From Heliocidaris erythrogramma (taxonomy: Eukaryota > Echinodermata > Echinoidea > Camarodonta > Echinometridae): 64,000 nt of DNA. Under the pieces are notes generated by a model. It was not told where the DNA came from and did not search any database. It saw only the letters and a program-made list of their open reading frames with translations. Below, piece by piece: positions 42,851 to 55,043 of the stretch. Position 1 is the first letter of the stretch, and each line of letters starts with the position of its first letter. The stretch lies in contig CM046853.1 of assembly GCA_025617745.1 (NCBI GenBank), positions 18,577,036 to 18,641,035 of the forward strand, read 5' to 3'. Made by a program: the position numbers and the translations under genes.

Positions 42851-43289
42851 TTAAATACATAAAAATGGTAAAATAGTAGATAAAATGATAAGTGGGTAAA
42901 AAATAAGTGGTTAAAATAAGTGGGGGCGTTCCAACCAAAGAAAAAGCAAAAACAGAAAGAGGTGAAAAAGAAAGAAGAAAAGAAAGGAAATGAAGAGAAA
43001 AAGAAAAGAAATCAGAAGGAAAGAGAAGAAAACAAAAATTCAAAAACTTCGCTGACTAGGACTTCAATGTTTTACCTATTGCCCAATTTTTTCCTTAAAT
43101 TGCTTTTTATATATTTTTAAAATGAGTTGCAGTGAACCATTAATTATAATTAGGCGATGGAACCTTAACAAGTGTTTCGTCAGTGATATTTACCGATATA
43201 TGTTATAAGTTACTGAATTTCTTGAATCTGATTGGAAGAGAGCAAATTTGTCAGTAAAAATCACTGACAAACACTTGATGAAACGCTCC

Positions 43290-43545
43290 CCCGGTCTATC
43301 CTCTATAACTACCTCCGGACAACTACTCCGCCTATACTGTCGACATAATTATACCCCTTGAAAAAACATCAGCCCAATCATAATACCCCAAGACAATTGA
43401 ATTAGGGGAGTTCCCAATGGTAATTATGTTAGTGGGTAGTTGTCCTAGGGGCAATCGCCCTTCTGGTAATTGTCAGAGGAGGTAGTTGTCCGGGGTAATA
43501 GTTCCGGGGTAGTTGTAATGGGTAAATTGTCCAGGGAAGTTTTCC
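43290..43545. repeat. Degenerate minisatellite, GGTAGTTGTCC-type unit
   Basis: Repeating phrases such as GGTAGTTGTCCxxGGG, GGTAATTGTC and their inverse (CAACTAC, AATTATACCCC) recur about every 18-25 bp. Strongly degenerate. Confidence 0.55.
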
Positions 43546-44740
43546 AATAATCGTTTCTTATTTTAATACATTGTGTAATGTAATACAAAGCTCTCTCGTA
43601 AAGCATTTCATACTACTACACTGAAGACACAATCCTTTATCACATCACATAATGGTAAAACTAAATGAATGAAGGAATATATTCAACAACAATAACAACA
43701 ACAAATCCGGGTGATACATGTAGTAGTATAAATCCGCGAAAGGATCAATCGAAGCAATCCTGATATCAGTTTGTACTTTCGGACCCCCTGGAAAGAGCGA
43801 TGTTTAAGACATCAAAAGATGATTACAAATGCTTAGTCAGAATCTTAGACAATATTATCTCGGGGTTTCGTAATACATATAATGAAACATTTAAATATAT
43901 ACCCACAATCACATCCTCCCAAATAATCTAGAAACGTAAGTTTCATCAACGATATCGTTCATGTTGAGATATCATAATCGTTATATTTGTTGTCATTTGT
44001 AAACCTGTTTTTCCCGTTTGCTACGATGCCCCATTTATTATGATTCAAGTTATCCAAGAGGACGTGTGAAGGTACGGAATAAACCAATTCACACAATATT
44101 ATATTACCTTGAGATTAGACTCATAGTAACGGTTTTTGTCATCCTTTGAATTTATAATTGCACCTCCTAGGTCACCCTGAACACCTAAAACAGAGCAAAA
44201 TCGGACAACTATTAAAAACATTAAGAATGTACATGAAAATCTAGGGAAAAAAAAAATCAATAGACAAAGTTGCAACTCGGTTATGGATTTGTTACTTCAT
44301 TCCCTCACAACTCACCAATTGTTTTGTTTATTTTGAAAAAATCTCAATCTTTGTCCCAGAATAAATTTTCCACATAACTTGACCCCAGACATCCTCCGTC
44401 TTGAATCAAGTCTACAGCTAGGGGAGATACTCGAATAGGGCAAATGGCTTTGAAGAAGAGTTGGGGGACTCAACTATACCGCCCCCTTGAGCTATGCAAA
44501 TTTGAAGAATTAATCATCGTACGGGTTAGTTTCCGGAAGAAGTTCGACAGCGCTCACCCCATTGGCATTGCTCTCTCTGCCGTTCTAGCTGATTGCTAGC
44601 TGCCGGTAGCGTAATGCCACTTCCTAAGACGGAGTGCGAATAGCGCGGACCTATTTTTTGTTAGAGAGGTACATGTAGTGGAATATTCCCTTAGCTAACT
44701 GAGGATTGGGTAATCATCAAAGGCCCAAATAACATTATCT
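43546..44740 (+). other. Intergenic, no gene seen
   Basis: AT-rich DNA without recognisable coding, RNA or terminal-repeat signal. Confidence 0.35.
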
Positions 44741-44742
44741 GA

Positions 44743-44766
44743 ATTATATATATATATATATATATC
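44743..44766. repeat. (TA)n simple repeat
   Basis: Dinucleotide TA run. Confidence 0.9.
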
Positions 44767-44984
44767 CAGCAATGGAAATACCCACATGAGAGTCTACCGG
44801 GGTAGCCCCCCCCCCCCCTCGTATGTTTTCTGGCCATTTAGTCAACCCGTAGATAACACTTCCAACTATTTTATATCACAGGTGTCCTCGATGTTTTAAT
44901 TTATTGTCAACCCAGAGTAATATTTGTGGCCATTTAGTCCACCAAGGGTAGTTCAGAATCCCAACTGCCTATATCACAAACAAC

Positions 44985-45190
44985 CGCTAGTCATAACCCG
45001 TGACTAGACGAATAGCGGTCCTTTATAAAAGCGGCCCTTAATAATAGCGAGCAAACCATATACAAATCACCTCGTTATTCACAAGGACCGCCATTCATAA
45101 GGACCGCTATCCATAACGCGTGACTAAATGAATAGCGGTTTTTTTCTTATAAATAGCGGTCCTCATGAAATAGCGAGCAGACCCCATGAA
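44985..45190. repeat. Short tandem repeat of 'AATAGCGGTCC' phrases
   Basis: Phrases AATAGCGGTCCT, GACTAGACGAATAGCGG, ACAAGGACCGCxATTCA and AATAGCGAGCA recur in direct and inverted order. A stretch of about 115 bp seems duplicated (about 44990 and 45105). Confidence 0.55.
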
Positions 45191-45273
45191 TTAACTTCAA
45201 TATTTATTATTATATTTTGTTGTGTTTTTAGGGTGCATGCAGGGCAAAAGGAGTTTGCCTTCTCCAAATTTAA

Positions 45274-45508
45274 AGGGATACTCAACCGCAGATTGTGGAC
45301 GTTTTAATGCCGCGAGAGGGCACCGTGATCGTTACCTAATCATGCCGTTGCCCCGCGGGGCGCAAACCTCGGATAGACTGGTCGCCGCACAAACATGCAC
45401 GCTCCGCCTGAGCTCGAGCTCTCGTGCGAGATTCGGTCGGCTTCGTGCAGTCGAAATGTAATCCCACTTAGTCCAACGGACGCGTTCGACGCCCGGTGGC
45501 GTATCCCT
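45274..45508. mobile_element. T2/Kolobok-like MITE, AGGGATAC family, copy 2
   Basis: A 235-bp copy flanked by TTAA at 45270-45273 and 45509-45512, inverted relative to the copy at 9248. About 60 bp shorter than that copy through loss near its right end. Confidence 0.85.
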
Positions 45509-45512
45509 TTAA

Positions 45513-47539
45513 AGAGGAAACCCCTGCCCAACAGTTCCATGCCTACATGTAGAATGGTTTTCTACAGTTTTACTACAGGCCTAAGAAAAACTGCTTGTAT
45601 TAGTATGCGAGGGAGCGTAGCGACCGAGTGAGAAATTGAAATTGAATTGAACGTTGAAAATGTGTATCTTAGAGGGTTAAAATATTTTTCATAAAATTGT
45701 TATTCTTCGAAGGGTCCTACCCCTTCCCACCACTTCGGGAGCCTTGTGTTAGACAGTATATACAGAGTACAAGAAACACTGCGACCATTATTCTGTAAAT
45801 GAGCAAGCAAATTTGTACATATATTATTGTTGACAATTTTCATCTTAGAGTGAAAGAAGGTTATACATGGTCATACATCCAAATCATTTCATGTAATCTA
45901 CTATTTTTTTTTCTCTCTCTCTTTTTTTCTCTTTCGATGGGACCTATAGAGGGGGGAAGAATCAATTACCTTAAACAAGAAAATTTATGATTGCATGCTT
46001 AAACCATATGCCTTTAATACCTATGGTAGGCAGTGTTTCTCCATTGTTGGTGAACACAACATAATTATATTAATATTCGAGTTAGTGTTGAAATGCTGGA
46101 GGTTTGCATTTCAGAGCAAATAAACCTTATTATACATCGTTGTATTGCAACAAAATAAAATCGATTTCGCCCCCTCCCCAACTTAAAATATAGGGAATGG
46201 GGCATATACTCCTTCTCACCCCTTCCGGTGCCTATGGATCAATAGTTTCCCACAGCTTTGCTCTTCGATCTAACTTGATAACTGTCGAAAATACGACCAC
46301 GAGCAGACCATGTTTTGTAAATATCGTAGAGGGCGTTTGAAATATGAAATTAAAAAACTTACATAATTTGCTTTAAAGTTGTATTTTTCTGCATAATTTC
46401 TTCTCGAAAGTCATTTGCAATAATATTCCTGTAAATAGGTTAGGAATTTACATCCCTTATGTAAATAATAATAGACATAATAATTCAAAAATCATAAAAA
46501 GTAACTTTAGACCCATTTTAAAATTTGGAAACAACGTTCATGTTTTTACTTCAAACATTACCTTTCCACAAACCATCACAAATTTGCATTCTAAGTACCA
46601 ATTGACAACTGATTATTGGAATGGTGTTATAAGGAGATGCCTTTTGTGACATGGCCTGAGTGCTCCAATTCTCAATGTGGGTGATTTTCTTTTTCAAATT
46701 TATGTTAATGAGATGTTATTTACTCATGATTTAGGATTTTTGCTTTGTAAAACCTTTTTTCAGATAGGAAATAGTTTTTAAAAGAAGACAGTCTCAGTGG
46801 ATTTTTACAAGTATGCATGCCAAAGAACCAGTGAAAACCAGAAGGATTGCAATATCACAATGCAGTACAAATCAAAGACAAACAACATAAAGAAGGAAAA
46901 TCTAAAACTCATACACGTGTTTCAAGTTTTGACTTTGCTGATTTTCAAAAATGTCAGGGTTTTTTTTGGTTGAAAATCGGCGGAAGATGCCTGAATCACT
47001 GAAGACAACGAACATGTTCTCTGTGCTCTTCTGAAGATCTCACTTCTTCTTGGTCAAACTTTATGACTAACAACTCGTTCTATGCTTTGTGAAGTTCATA
47101 CTTCATAAAACTCATTGTTAAGGCGTAAAGTTTTATCATTATGAGATTTTCTTACTAACCAACGGCCATGAAGAGCACCCAAGCTATTTGACAAAGTCGT
47201 TCAAGCCTAACGAGCCAACTAGAATTTTGCACAAAATTTTGAAGACAATGAAGCAAGTTACCATTGGAAAGCAAAATTCTTTCATATGGTATGAAACTAA
47301 ACGCTGTTATAGTTTAATTACAGGAAATTTTCAAAAAGTTGGGTTTCCTTTTTTTCGTTAACGTTCAGTATATATATGAACGATTGCAAGGAAATAACAT
47401 GTACAACACCTCTGGCAACTCTCGTGGAAATAAATATAATTGTGAGAAATGAAAATGAGAGAATAATGGTTGCGTAGCTTAAATCAACGTTCCCCAGAGC
47501 TGTCTTCCCTTTTTGAAATTTTTGCAAAGGCTGCAAAAT
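45513..47539 (+). other. Intergenic, no gene seen
   Basis: AT-rich DNA. A GCGAGGGAGCGTAGCGACCG phrase near 45607 links it to the repeat family R. No gene, RNA or transposon end was recognised. Confidence 0.35.
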
Positions 47540-47611
47540 GTCTCCGCCGGGAATCGGACCGGTGTCGTTGGGCTTAGAACGCCAGTGCCTTAACCACTAG
47601 ACCACGGAGAC
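47540..47611 (-). tRNA. tRNA-Arg(UCU)-like gene or pseudogene
   Basis: The minus strand folds into a 72-nt cloverleaf: a perfect 7-bp acceptor stem (GTCTCCG with CGGAGAC), a D arm with GGTCTAGTGGTTAAGG (good A box) and a 7-nt anticodon loop GTTCTAA giving anticodon UCU. The T arm is GGTCCGATTCC. A TTTT stop follows within a few bases. Two pairs of the anticodon stem and two of the T stem do not match, and base 32 is G. It is either a diverged tRNA or a pseudogene; I favour pseudogene. Confidence 0.55.
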
Positions 47612-47682
47612 GGGTCGGTTGTTTCGGCGACACCAGATTCAACTGACTGACAGATTGACAAATCTTCAAACTTATTAATTAA

Positions 47683-47825
47683 AGGGATACTCAACCGCAG
47701 ATTATGGACGTTTTTATGCCGCGAGAGGGCACCGTGATCGTTACCTGATCATGCCGTTGCCCCATGTGGCGCAAACTTCGGACAGACTGGTCACCGTGCA
47801 ACGCCGCGCCCGAGCTCGAACTCAG
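47683..47825. mobile_element. T2/Kolobok-like MITE, AGGGATAC family, truncated copy 3
   Basis: It starts at TTAA/AGGGATACTCAACCG (TTAA at 47679-47682) in the same orientation as copy 2. Similarity is lost near 47825, so the right half is missing. Confidence 0.75.
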
Positions 47826-48660
47826 CTGGTAAAATTTCCTAAGTTCCCTTGTCGACTTGAGGTGGCCAGACCGTACGTTGAAAACAAGGCTCAAACGGAA
47901 GAAATATCCTTTTTATTGATTATACTATACAAAAACGATAGCTACTCATCTTTCCATTTAATCAACATACAACCCATTAAAGTAAAACTTATTGGCATTT
48001 AAATCATATCCTCTTCTTTCGATGAGTGCTACATGGGGTGCACACGGCACGCATTGGCAAGAAACGGTTGCCGTCGGACTAGGAATTGTTCACATCAAAA
48101 TCCACGTGGTTGCTACGTCTATAACTGTACCGAGTAGGAAATGACGCACTTGGTCGAAGGGACTTGCTCGATCTGAGGAATGCCTGTGTGTTAGCTAGAC
48201 GAACTAACCGATGTGACAGTCTAGTTTGCATGATCAGCTAACACGAGATGTTGACAGCCGTCCCTTCCTGCAGTGCGAGGATGAAAGAACGGCCATTCTT
48301 TGTTTGAGGGGCTGTCTTCACAATCATAGTCTGTTATGAATCAGAGGAAAGAATCGACTGTGAAGCGATCAATTTGTTAAACGCTGTTTACCGTACTCGC
48401 GCTATACTTTAATCGCATATTTTGATCTGCAACAAAGTTTAAAAAGTCTTCTGATTATTATTATCTAGCTGTTACAATGAAATGAAAGAGTGTCGATAGT
48501 GTTCATCTGAAAACAAATACAGAAGGGGAACCTCCTCAAAAGCATTGGATTTCAACTGGCTTCACTTGAATATATGGTGGACGACGTTAGTTCTTATTGC
48601 TTGATAGCGTAGGTAAGGTAACATCTACTGTAGACGACGGGAGTCATAATAATTATAGCC

Positions 48661-48942
48661 ATGGGGTTGTTAAGGTATATGACCATGCTTGTAAGACAAT
48701 CAGGACTTAGCTTGAGGAGACTGACTCTCTTGATGGTAATACTGTCAGCCATTCTGCACATCTCTGAGGGTCAGATACATGGACGAAATGGACCGTTTGA
48801 TCGAGTGACGCGCCTCCTGCAGAGGCAACAGGAGTCGAAGAGAGGACCAAGCTTGGACATAAAACAGACGCAGCTCATGATTGATACTCTGTTACAGAGG
48901 GTTGATTGCTATAGTTCCACCAACCCTGAAGTATGTGACTGG
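48661..48942 (+). CDS. First coding exon of a secreted or membrane protein, possibly ZIP4/ZIP12-like
   Basis: The ATG is in a good context (GCCATGG), with an in-frame TAG 30 bases upstream. The 94 codons end at a strong GTGAGT donor in phase 0. Residues 21-34 (LTLLMVILSAILHI) form the core of a signal peptide, with cleavage near residue 38. The rest has helices and ends TLLQRVDC (Cys83), then VCDW (Cys92). This resembles the start of the extracellular domain of SLC39A4/SLC39A12, where 'LL..RV.C' is followed by 'C..C'. Later exons are not found, so the family call is tentative. As a ZIP protein it would import zinc at the plasma membrane. Confidence 0.6.
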
Positions 48943-49042
48943 GTGAGTAAAACTACAGTCCCCGTTCAGTTATTTTCTAGAGACGTGGTGCCCATCTTGA
49001 AACAGTGTACGAATGTTCATTTCCCCCTTTAAACTGAGGTAT

Positions 49043-52000
49043 AAAAGAATAAGATATCGGTAACCAAAAATTGTGTTTAACACAAAAACCGTCCATTAAG
49101 GCACACAAAAACCGTCCATTAAGGCAATGATCTTTAAAGAATATACATCTATATGATATAGATGAATCACCCTACACTTTATGAATGATAGGCTATAAAG
49201 ATTTTGAAAGGAACTTCAGATAAGAATGATAACAGTAATTACTATTATTTTAATGAGTTTGATAATTATGAAAATAATTTAGTGTAATGATACTGATAGT
49301 GATGAAAATGGTGATGATGATGATGATAATTATAGCAATAATAATATTACTACTATGGCTACTACTACTACTATACTACTACTAATATTACTAGTGGTAG
49401 TAGTAATAATAATAATGATAATATTGATAATATTAATAATAATAACAATGATAAAAATACTACTACTACTACTACTAATAATAATAATTTATAATCTTAT
49501 AATTTTTAATCTTATAATCTTTATTAATGCCCTAATTGTATTTCTTAATGCCATATCGCTTTATTCATCAAAAGCAATGCTGAATATACATTATGCAATT
49601 ATATAACCAAATAACGATCGCATGTGCCAACGAAATACTACCCTTTCCCTTTCCCATCAAGAGGTAATTTGTGGACATACATATACTATGAGGCAAGATC
49701 TTAAAATATCTTTGTAAGGTGATATTTAGAATACTTGGCAAACTAGCTGCGATATTTCCAGAACTGCTTTCGTGTTTTGTACGTGAAAATGAATTCTTCA
49801 CATTATTACACTTTGAGAAGTTCATCTGTATAAACAGAAAAATGCTTTGAGTCCACATAATTACAGCAAGCAATAAAATGCATATGTCAGAATTGGCAGT
49901 AGTCCTGCCATTGAGCCTCATAGGGGAAGGTTATACAGATTAACAACATGGACAATTTCCAAAATGTGTCGTATGACTGACAAGGTTATTGTTTTCGGTA
50001 TACAACCTGCCTTGAAATTTAAAAACATTTTTTGTATTATTTTTCGTGAATTACAATAGCAAGAAACAGGTGCATACAAAGAGAAATATATCTTAATCAT
50101 CATACACGTATTGAAGTGGATAAACAATAATGTATTTATGCCTTACAAAAGTAAGAAACAAGTGCATACAAAAAGACTCTCAAAGATTTGAGAAAGAGCC
50201 AACTTAGTTTTAGTGCCAACTTTCTTGAAATAGACATAGGCCCTGGTATATTTATACATACATGCATTTGCAAGCAGATACTGAAAGTATTCAACTCTTG
50301 TGTTTTGGGGTTTTTATGGATGTTTGAGGTCGTTATCTATCAGTGTGACTGAGTATGAAAACACTGTTAGCCAACTCAGTGATTAAAAGCTTACTAAAAA
50401 CAAACATTGTAAATTTTGAGCCATGCAAATCTATACTTTCAGCTCTTGTGCCAAGAATTTAAAAGTTTTGAAAAATCCTTGGATTTTGATTTTTACAACT
50501 GAGTAAACACTTATGGCATCTTGGAAGGAAGAATTTCTTTCATAAATTTCCTCGATTTCATGTTAATTCTCAACTTTTATAAAACTTAGACATTTTGGTG
50601 ATTCCTCCCTGTTGCTCATACATGTACCTTCATTAAAATCTGATTTTCCAGGAGACATGTCAAGAAAATTATTTTTTTATCAGATGATTTGGTAAATGTA
50701 TATTTTTGCGCAAAAGTGGAAGTATAGAATGAAATCGATTTATTTTACTGAAGCTCCTTACAATGTCTTCACAATCACGTTATCACGAAAGCACGTGCAA
50801 TGGAGAGGCCTACATGCATGCGGAATGCCTACCGAATTATCCCATTCCAAGAATACCTAATACCGATGAGTTCTTCGAATTTGTTTGCACTGTACTGCAA
50901 TGCCACATGAACTTCATCTGACCTACACCAAAATCTGCCCCTTCCCAATCCCCACCCGAAACTCATTTTTTAGAAATGAGGAGCACAGTTAGTGCCCACA
51001 GCTTATAAACCTTTAAAGTGAATCATCATGCACATCATATAGAACGTATTCATATATCATCCGACTTGAAACACGGTTAGAAGCTGAGGCTCCCTACCGC
51101 GTTTCCTGATTCAGCGAACGTTTGAACCCCTCCGAACATGTGCAATCCCCAAACAACCACCGTCATGTTAATGAAATTCCACTTAACTATTCATTAAATT
51201 CATTTATGCAATTAAATATTCTAATGTTCTTTTACAGTTTATTTTCAGATTGCTAAGGATTGTAATTCTGCTTTTGTCTCGAGACTCAGCAACTGTTTTA
51301 ACAAAAACTGTCAATTCCAATGACCGTACCGGCAATGCGTATTTATTTACAATAGTATGTCTGAAATCTTACAAGAAAGACTTAACATCTGTTTCCATAC
51401 CCAACATAATTATCTTTAAAGAACTTGTAGAAAACATGTCGGAAAATCTATAAGTCATTATATTTAACGGCATAAAGAAATGAAATTCGATATCTCTTTT
51501 TGATAGTGATTATTTTGGGACTTAAAAACAAAATCAGTGTAAATTCTTCCTAACCACTAAACTAATTCACTCTTTGTTTGAAAAATACATACATTGGCAT
51601 TTTTAGACTGGCGTAATGGATTACATATATCTCACAATATTTTTGACAGTAGTATTTGGGTTGCATTTTTCCATTCCTTTTTTCCAGCTTTGTGTACAGA
51701 AGTGGAATTCATAATTCATAATTTAAACGAAAGTGTTTAAAGATTCCACTGTGACCTCAAAATGATTAAATGAAATAATCTCAACACGAAGAAATCTGGA
51801 AGTCAGGGTTACCCTGGTTACCCGTTCAAGCTGTCAGACTGAGATAAGTGTCGAGTAACCTGTAGAAACAACAGCACATCACTCCTTAGGTATAGCACCC
51901 AGTGTTGGAAGATCTGCAGCTCAACTACTCGTCTATTCAACCCAGGAATCTAGAGAGCCAATACAGCCAGACAGCCACATATGGGGCGAGATATTCTTAA

Positions 52001-53099
52001 GACTAGATTGACACTCTACCCCCTTCGGAATAAACCCTTCTCACTCCTATGGATGTAGCACATGCGATACAGTAGCAAGTGTGCAGGAGGTTTGTCGCGA
52101 AAGTGGCTAAAAATATCACCTAGATCTCTATAAAGGAATTTGTGATAGGGGTAAAAAAGAGGCCCCTAGCCTTCGTTTCCGTGCGAGGGGTCCGTCATCA
52201 GTAGTCCGTATGGTGCAATGTTGAATATACAGTATGGAGTGCAGGCAATCCCACAGCGAGTGACTGTATAGATGGGTACAGAATTTATTAGACTTAAGAA
52301 TTATTTGGGACGGAGGGAATGCTGTCATTTGCGAATTAACAGGATAGATAGATTTAAGAAGTTTTTATTGCTATAATGTGTCTCTTTCCGATAATGTTTA
52401 TGAACTGAAATTGACCCATACCTCCCCCAGTAAAACAAAAAGAGAATAAAATATCACTTTAGACCCAACCTGTCAACCCCACCAAAAAATAGTGTTACGG
52501 AGGTCGAATTAAAATCTTATTCCGTTATTTTTTGAAAGTATGTTTTATGCGATTTCCATGTAAGTATGATTCGTGAATTTTTCATGAATTATAGTCGACT
52601 GCAAATATATTTGATGTCACGGAGTTGATCATGATAATTATAAGTATATAAGATGCGTACAACTCCACATACAGTGTGCCTAAGGCGCAAGGAGAAAGGA
52701 AGTAAGAACATGACAAGAATGAATCAAAGGACAACAGATAGTGAATTTTAATCAAAATAATGATCGGAAGAATCTAAACCTGAATAACTAGTACTACTTT
52801 ATTCCTCATCTAAGGCCCAGCATATGCAAATAACCGATCCTCTATATATGATTTCTTACGTTTAGGAACAAAAAGGCAAATCACAGTTAAAAATCATAAG
52901 TTAGAGGATAGTCATGGATAAGATTTTATCGTCAGTGCTCTCTATTTTGGTATCATTTAACCATTTCACTTACTTAATTTTACCTTGTTTTTATTTTATT
53001 AGGAATCTAATATTTCATACTATTATAGCCTATATATTCGTTAAATTCGAATCAAAATTGAATGTAAAATAAATCACTAGATTGAAAAATGACATAATC
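49043..53099 (+). other. Probable intron of the 48661 gene, no exon seen
   Basis: AT-rich DNA. A simple-repeat stretch (ATG, CTA and AAT trinucleotides) covers about 49300-49500, and a 22-bp direct duplication (CACAAAAACCGTCCATTAAG) lies near 49082. I looked for a second exon starting with Cys and found no convincing one. Confidence 0.35.
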
Positions 53100-53103
53100 A
53101 GCG

Positions 53104-53560
53104 GCCAGAGGCGTCCCTAGAACATTTTGAATGAGGGAGGGGAGGGGGTGTGACACCCAAATTTGCCGACAACCCCCCCCCCCCCCTCACAAATAATAAT
53201 AAAAGAAAATCACAGATGTATAGATCTTGATCATACAGGCCCATTTTCGCCGAATATCGGAACTTTGAAAATTCACGGGGGAAGCTGCAGCCCTTTGCCG
53301 AAGGGGACGCCTTTTGCCCGAATATCAACTTTTCAATATCTAAATTTTTGCGAGCGAGCGAAGCGAACGACCAAATTTTTGAAAACTTTTCCTGCAGAAA
53401 ATGTTCAGAAGTTACAAGAAGAAGTTTACATATTATTGGGAACCTCACTGCCCAAATAATGGATATTCTGGCATCTCACTTGGCTGCTCGAATATGGAGT
53501 GTGCTGGTTGCCCGAATATCGGAACTTTGCCGAAGGGGACACCTTTTGAATGAATATTAA
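53104..53560. repeat. Dispersed repeat with 'CCCGAATAT' phrases, copy 2
   Basis: It starts near GGCGTCCCTAGAACATTTTG and shares TGCCCGAATATCAACTTT, AAATTTTTGCGAGCGA and a G-run layout with 6256-6810. It runs directly into repeat R. Confidence 0.65.
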
Positions 53561-53639
53561 CCCATAGACAATGGAAACCGGGTGGCTCCTGTATTAAGCT
53601 TGTGAGAGTTAAAGAATTCAGTAGTACTAGTAGTGTTTT

Positions 53640-54660
53640 GTGAGCGAGCGAAGCGAGCGAGCCAAAAACATGGCCATTTTGTTTTTGTGCATTTTACCCA
53701 GGAAATTTTGCAATTGAGCGGTAGTGAAGCTCGAATTGATGAACGTTTTTCTATTCACTCACTTCTACAATCGGGAGCAAAACTAACGAAAACCCTATAG
53801 GCTTGAGAAAGAGTCGAGAAATTAAAAAAGGCTACTCGAAGTTGAGATTTCTTCCAAAAGTTGAACCTTTGCCATTGCTGTTTTATACACTTTATCCTAT
53901 ATTGGGGGCGCAATATTTAGCCGGAGTCATATGAAAATTACATGATATAGCGAGCAAAGAAATCTTTATATTTTCAAATTTTGAACCCTTTAAGCTATTT
54001 AAGAACTATATACTGGGGGCGCGAAATTACGAGATCATGAAAGAAAATAATTATGCGAGGGAGCAAAGCGACCGAGCTTTGGAAAACTTTCGCATTTCAA
54101 ATCTTAAAAAAATAGATTTCTAGTGCATTTACCCTGCGTATTTGGGGTGCATTATTCTTAATTTCCCAGTTTTTCTCTTTCTCTCCTTTGCGTTTTTTGC
54201 GCCCCCTCCAAGTTCCGCCCGGGGCAGGTGTCCCCTGCCCCCTAGATACGCCACTGAGCGAAGCGACCGAGCGGGGGGGGGGGGGGGGGGGGGGGTTACC
54301 CCCTCCCACACCAGGGACTTTTTCAAAATCTCTATAAACTTGCATTTTAGAGCATTCCAAAATGGTTTTTAATGAAAAGAAGGAATACACGGATCTACGC
54401 CAATGTACGGTGAAAATAACAATACGAGCGAACGAATTTTCTTCGATATTTTCTCAATGAAATTATGGCATTTCTTATTTGCTCACTTCTAATCATTGAA
54501 TGTGATGGTATTTCAAGATCAAACATAATGAGTTTGGATAATTTTTAGTTTTATGTTAATGTATCATTCTTATTTTTTTATCCAAAAATATTGGGGGGGG
54601 GGGGTGATAATACAGGCCATCCCCCCACCACGAATTTTCGGGGGGATATATACCCCCATC
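53640..54660. repeat. Dispersed repeat R, copy in unit 1
   Basis: The R unit contains GAGCGAGCGAAGCGAGCGAG, ACTGGGGGCGCGAAATTACG, a 27-base G run near 54275 and GGTGATAATACAGGCCATCC. An inverted, interrupted copy lies at 22686-25830. Its borders are not defined; no coding content is accepted. Confidence 0.7.
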
Positions 54661-54949
54661 CCCCCGGGATCGACATGGCTGCATTTGCTGTGAACGTAAT
54701 GTACGGTTTTGTGAATTGTTACCACAGCTTCCGATTTATAATAGTGCATATCAGTACCTATGGTGCTCAACTGTATGGTAGGTTAATCTCTCGAACATTT
54801 GTTTTATTAAACAGCATTATATTATTCAGGTATATCTAACGTTATGTTGTGGTGTAGATAAGTCTCCGATTAACAGACTGATTAACTGGTCAAGGTTTAA
54901 ATCTCAACCACAGCACTACTCAGGCCTGGCACTAACTGTGCTTTGGTTA

Positions 54950-55037
54950 AGGCCCGGTCACACCGCCAGAACTTTGTTGGAGCGTTCGTTGAACTGTAGG
55001 GAGAAGGGACCGAATTTCGACAACGCTCGTCACCGCG
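54950..55037. mobile_element. Harbinger-like MITE, AGGCCCGG family, 88-bp stub
   Basis: The left 88 bp of the MITE, cut off at the tandem-duplication junction. The matching full copy is at 56624-57328. Confidence 0.85.
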
Positions 55038-55043
55038 AAAACT

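Larger units (their letters stand above)
53376..55043. repeat. Tandem duplication, unit 1 (about 1668 bp)
   Basis: The unit includes the end of the CCCGAATAT repeat, all of repeat R and the first 88 bp of a Harbinger-like MITE (54950-55037). It matches unit 2 almost base for base; visible changes are G-run length and a few small indels. The junction at about 55040 joins CACCGCG of the MITE to a TTTTTTGAAAAC phrase with a few bases of shared sequence. Confidence 0.88.
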
